Of a stretch of 64,000 nt of DNA, positions 63,840-64,000 are shown one piece after another. The DNA lies in NCBI GenBank assembly GCA_949361645.1, contig OX442415.1, positions 9,269,254-9,333,253 on the forward strand. The letters are read 5' to 3'. The translations under genes and the position numbers were made by a program. A model generated the notes under the pieces. It was given only the letters and a program-made list of their open reading frames with translations, was not told the DNA's origin and did not search any database. Each line of letters opens with the position of its first letter. Position 1 is the stretch's first letter. This stretch comes from Spongilla lacustris (lineage: Eukaryota; Porifera; Demospongiae; Spongillida; Spongillidae).

Positions 63840-64000
63840 TACTGCAACAAGCCCCTAGGCAGGATTCGAGATATGCATTCCAAATTTTAATTTGTAACTA
63901 ATTTGAAAGTGACTCCTCGGTGATCAAGCATCATTCATTCAATTCATATCCATTTACATTCATTGTTGGACAAAACTCATCAATTTCACCACACCAAAGG

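Larger units (their letters stand above)
59719..64000 (-). mobile_element. Helitron-type rolling-circle transposon, nearly intact, runs off the window
   Basis: Rep, helicase and OTU regions are co-linear with a single frame break. The OTU domain places it in the animal Helitron2/Helentron-like group, by knowledge of the family. 5' end beyond the window, 3' end not resolved. Confidence 0.75.

Overview
The window looks like nuclear DNA of a metazoan, probably a marine invertebrate. It has short introns with GTAAGT...CAG borders, polyadenylation signals, long GT/CA microsatellites, and Penelope-like, Helitron, hAT-like and Mutator-like repeats, and no operons. I cannot name the species. Few conventional host genes are visible; most of the window is repeats, transposon relics and one unusual cluster of small genes.

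Layout. (1) 1-5.34 kb is visibly GC-richer than the rest, tightly packed and mostly read on the minus strand. It encodes a long beta-structured fibre-like protein broken by a frameshift, a 222-residue protein with an MG-N start, a small basic protein and one divergent gene. Genes share a leader (GTTATTA ... GCAGCAAA) and an intergenic hairpin. I read it as a fragment of a DNA virus or virus-like element, possibly endogenous, of unassigned family. (2) 5.3-18.6 kb is AT-richer host-like DNA: one clear terminal exon (6194-6626), an hAT relic, microsatellites (9-12 kb), a 1.25-kb foldback element and weak exon candidates. (3) 18.7-23.2 kb holds three tandem arrays: a 240-bp unit that keeps an open frame, then about twelve copies of a 163-bp satellite, then a related unit of about 162 bp. 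(4) 23.7-34.7 kb is a transposon graveyard: small TIR elements, a BED-finger exon, a 2.7-kb near-perfect foldback element, a THAP-domain pseudogene, a Mutator-like TIR element with a 9-bp target duplication and an hAT-type element with an 8-bp duplication.

(5) 35.8-45.8 kb, with an outlier at 57.5-58.4 kb, is the most interesting part. It is a minus-strand cluster of two interleaved families of small, low-complexity genes. Family 1 has three phase-0 exons (M-A-x-K-Y-T-E-D start, an acidic middle, a KKKKK segment, then a tail that differs by copy: RGG repeats, poly-Glu or Pro/Arg). Family 2 is single-exon (MAES... acidic start ending SEAALEASS, then Pro/Arg/Ala repeats), and four copies share a promoter module with TACGCATGCGTA 54-55 bp upstream of the ATG. 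The cluster has been duplicated, decayed and hit by hAT-type insertions, one in the end of a family 2 gene.

(6) 46.1-52.0 and 55.6-57.4 kb are tandem arrays of a 0.9-1.1-kb unit, each carrying a poly-G tract and open frames on both strands. They are interrupted by Helitron fragments and a truncated Penelope-like retroelement (54.0-55.5 kb). (7) 59.7-64.0 kb is a nearly intact Helitron-type element on the minus strand: HUH Rep, then a PIF1-like helicase with three tandem AT-hook units and a C-terminal OTU protease domain. One frameshift separates Rep from helicase, and the element continues past the window end.

All family names come from reading motifs by eye; no database search was run.
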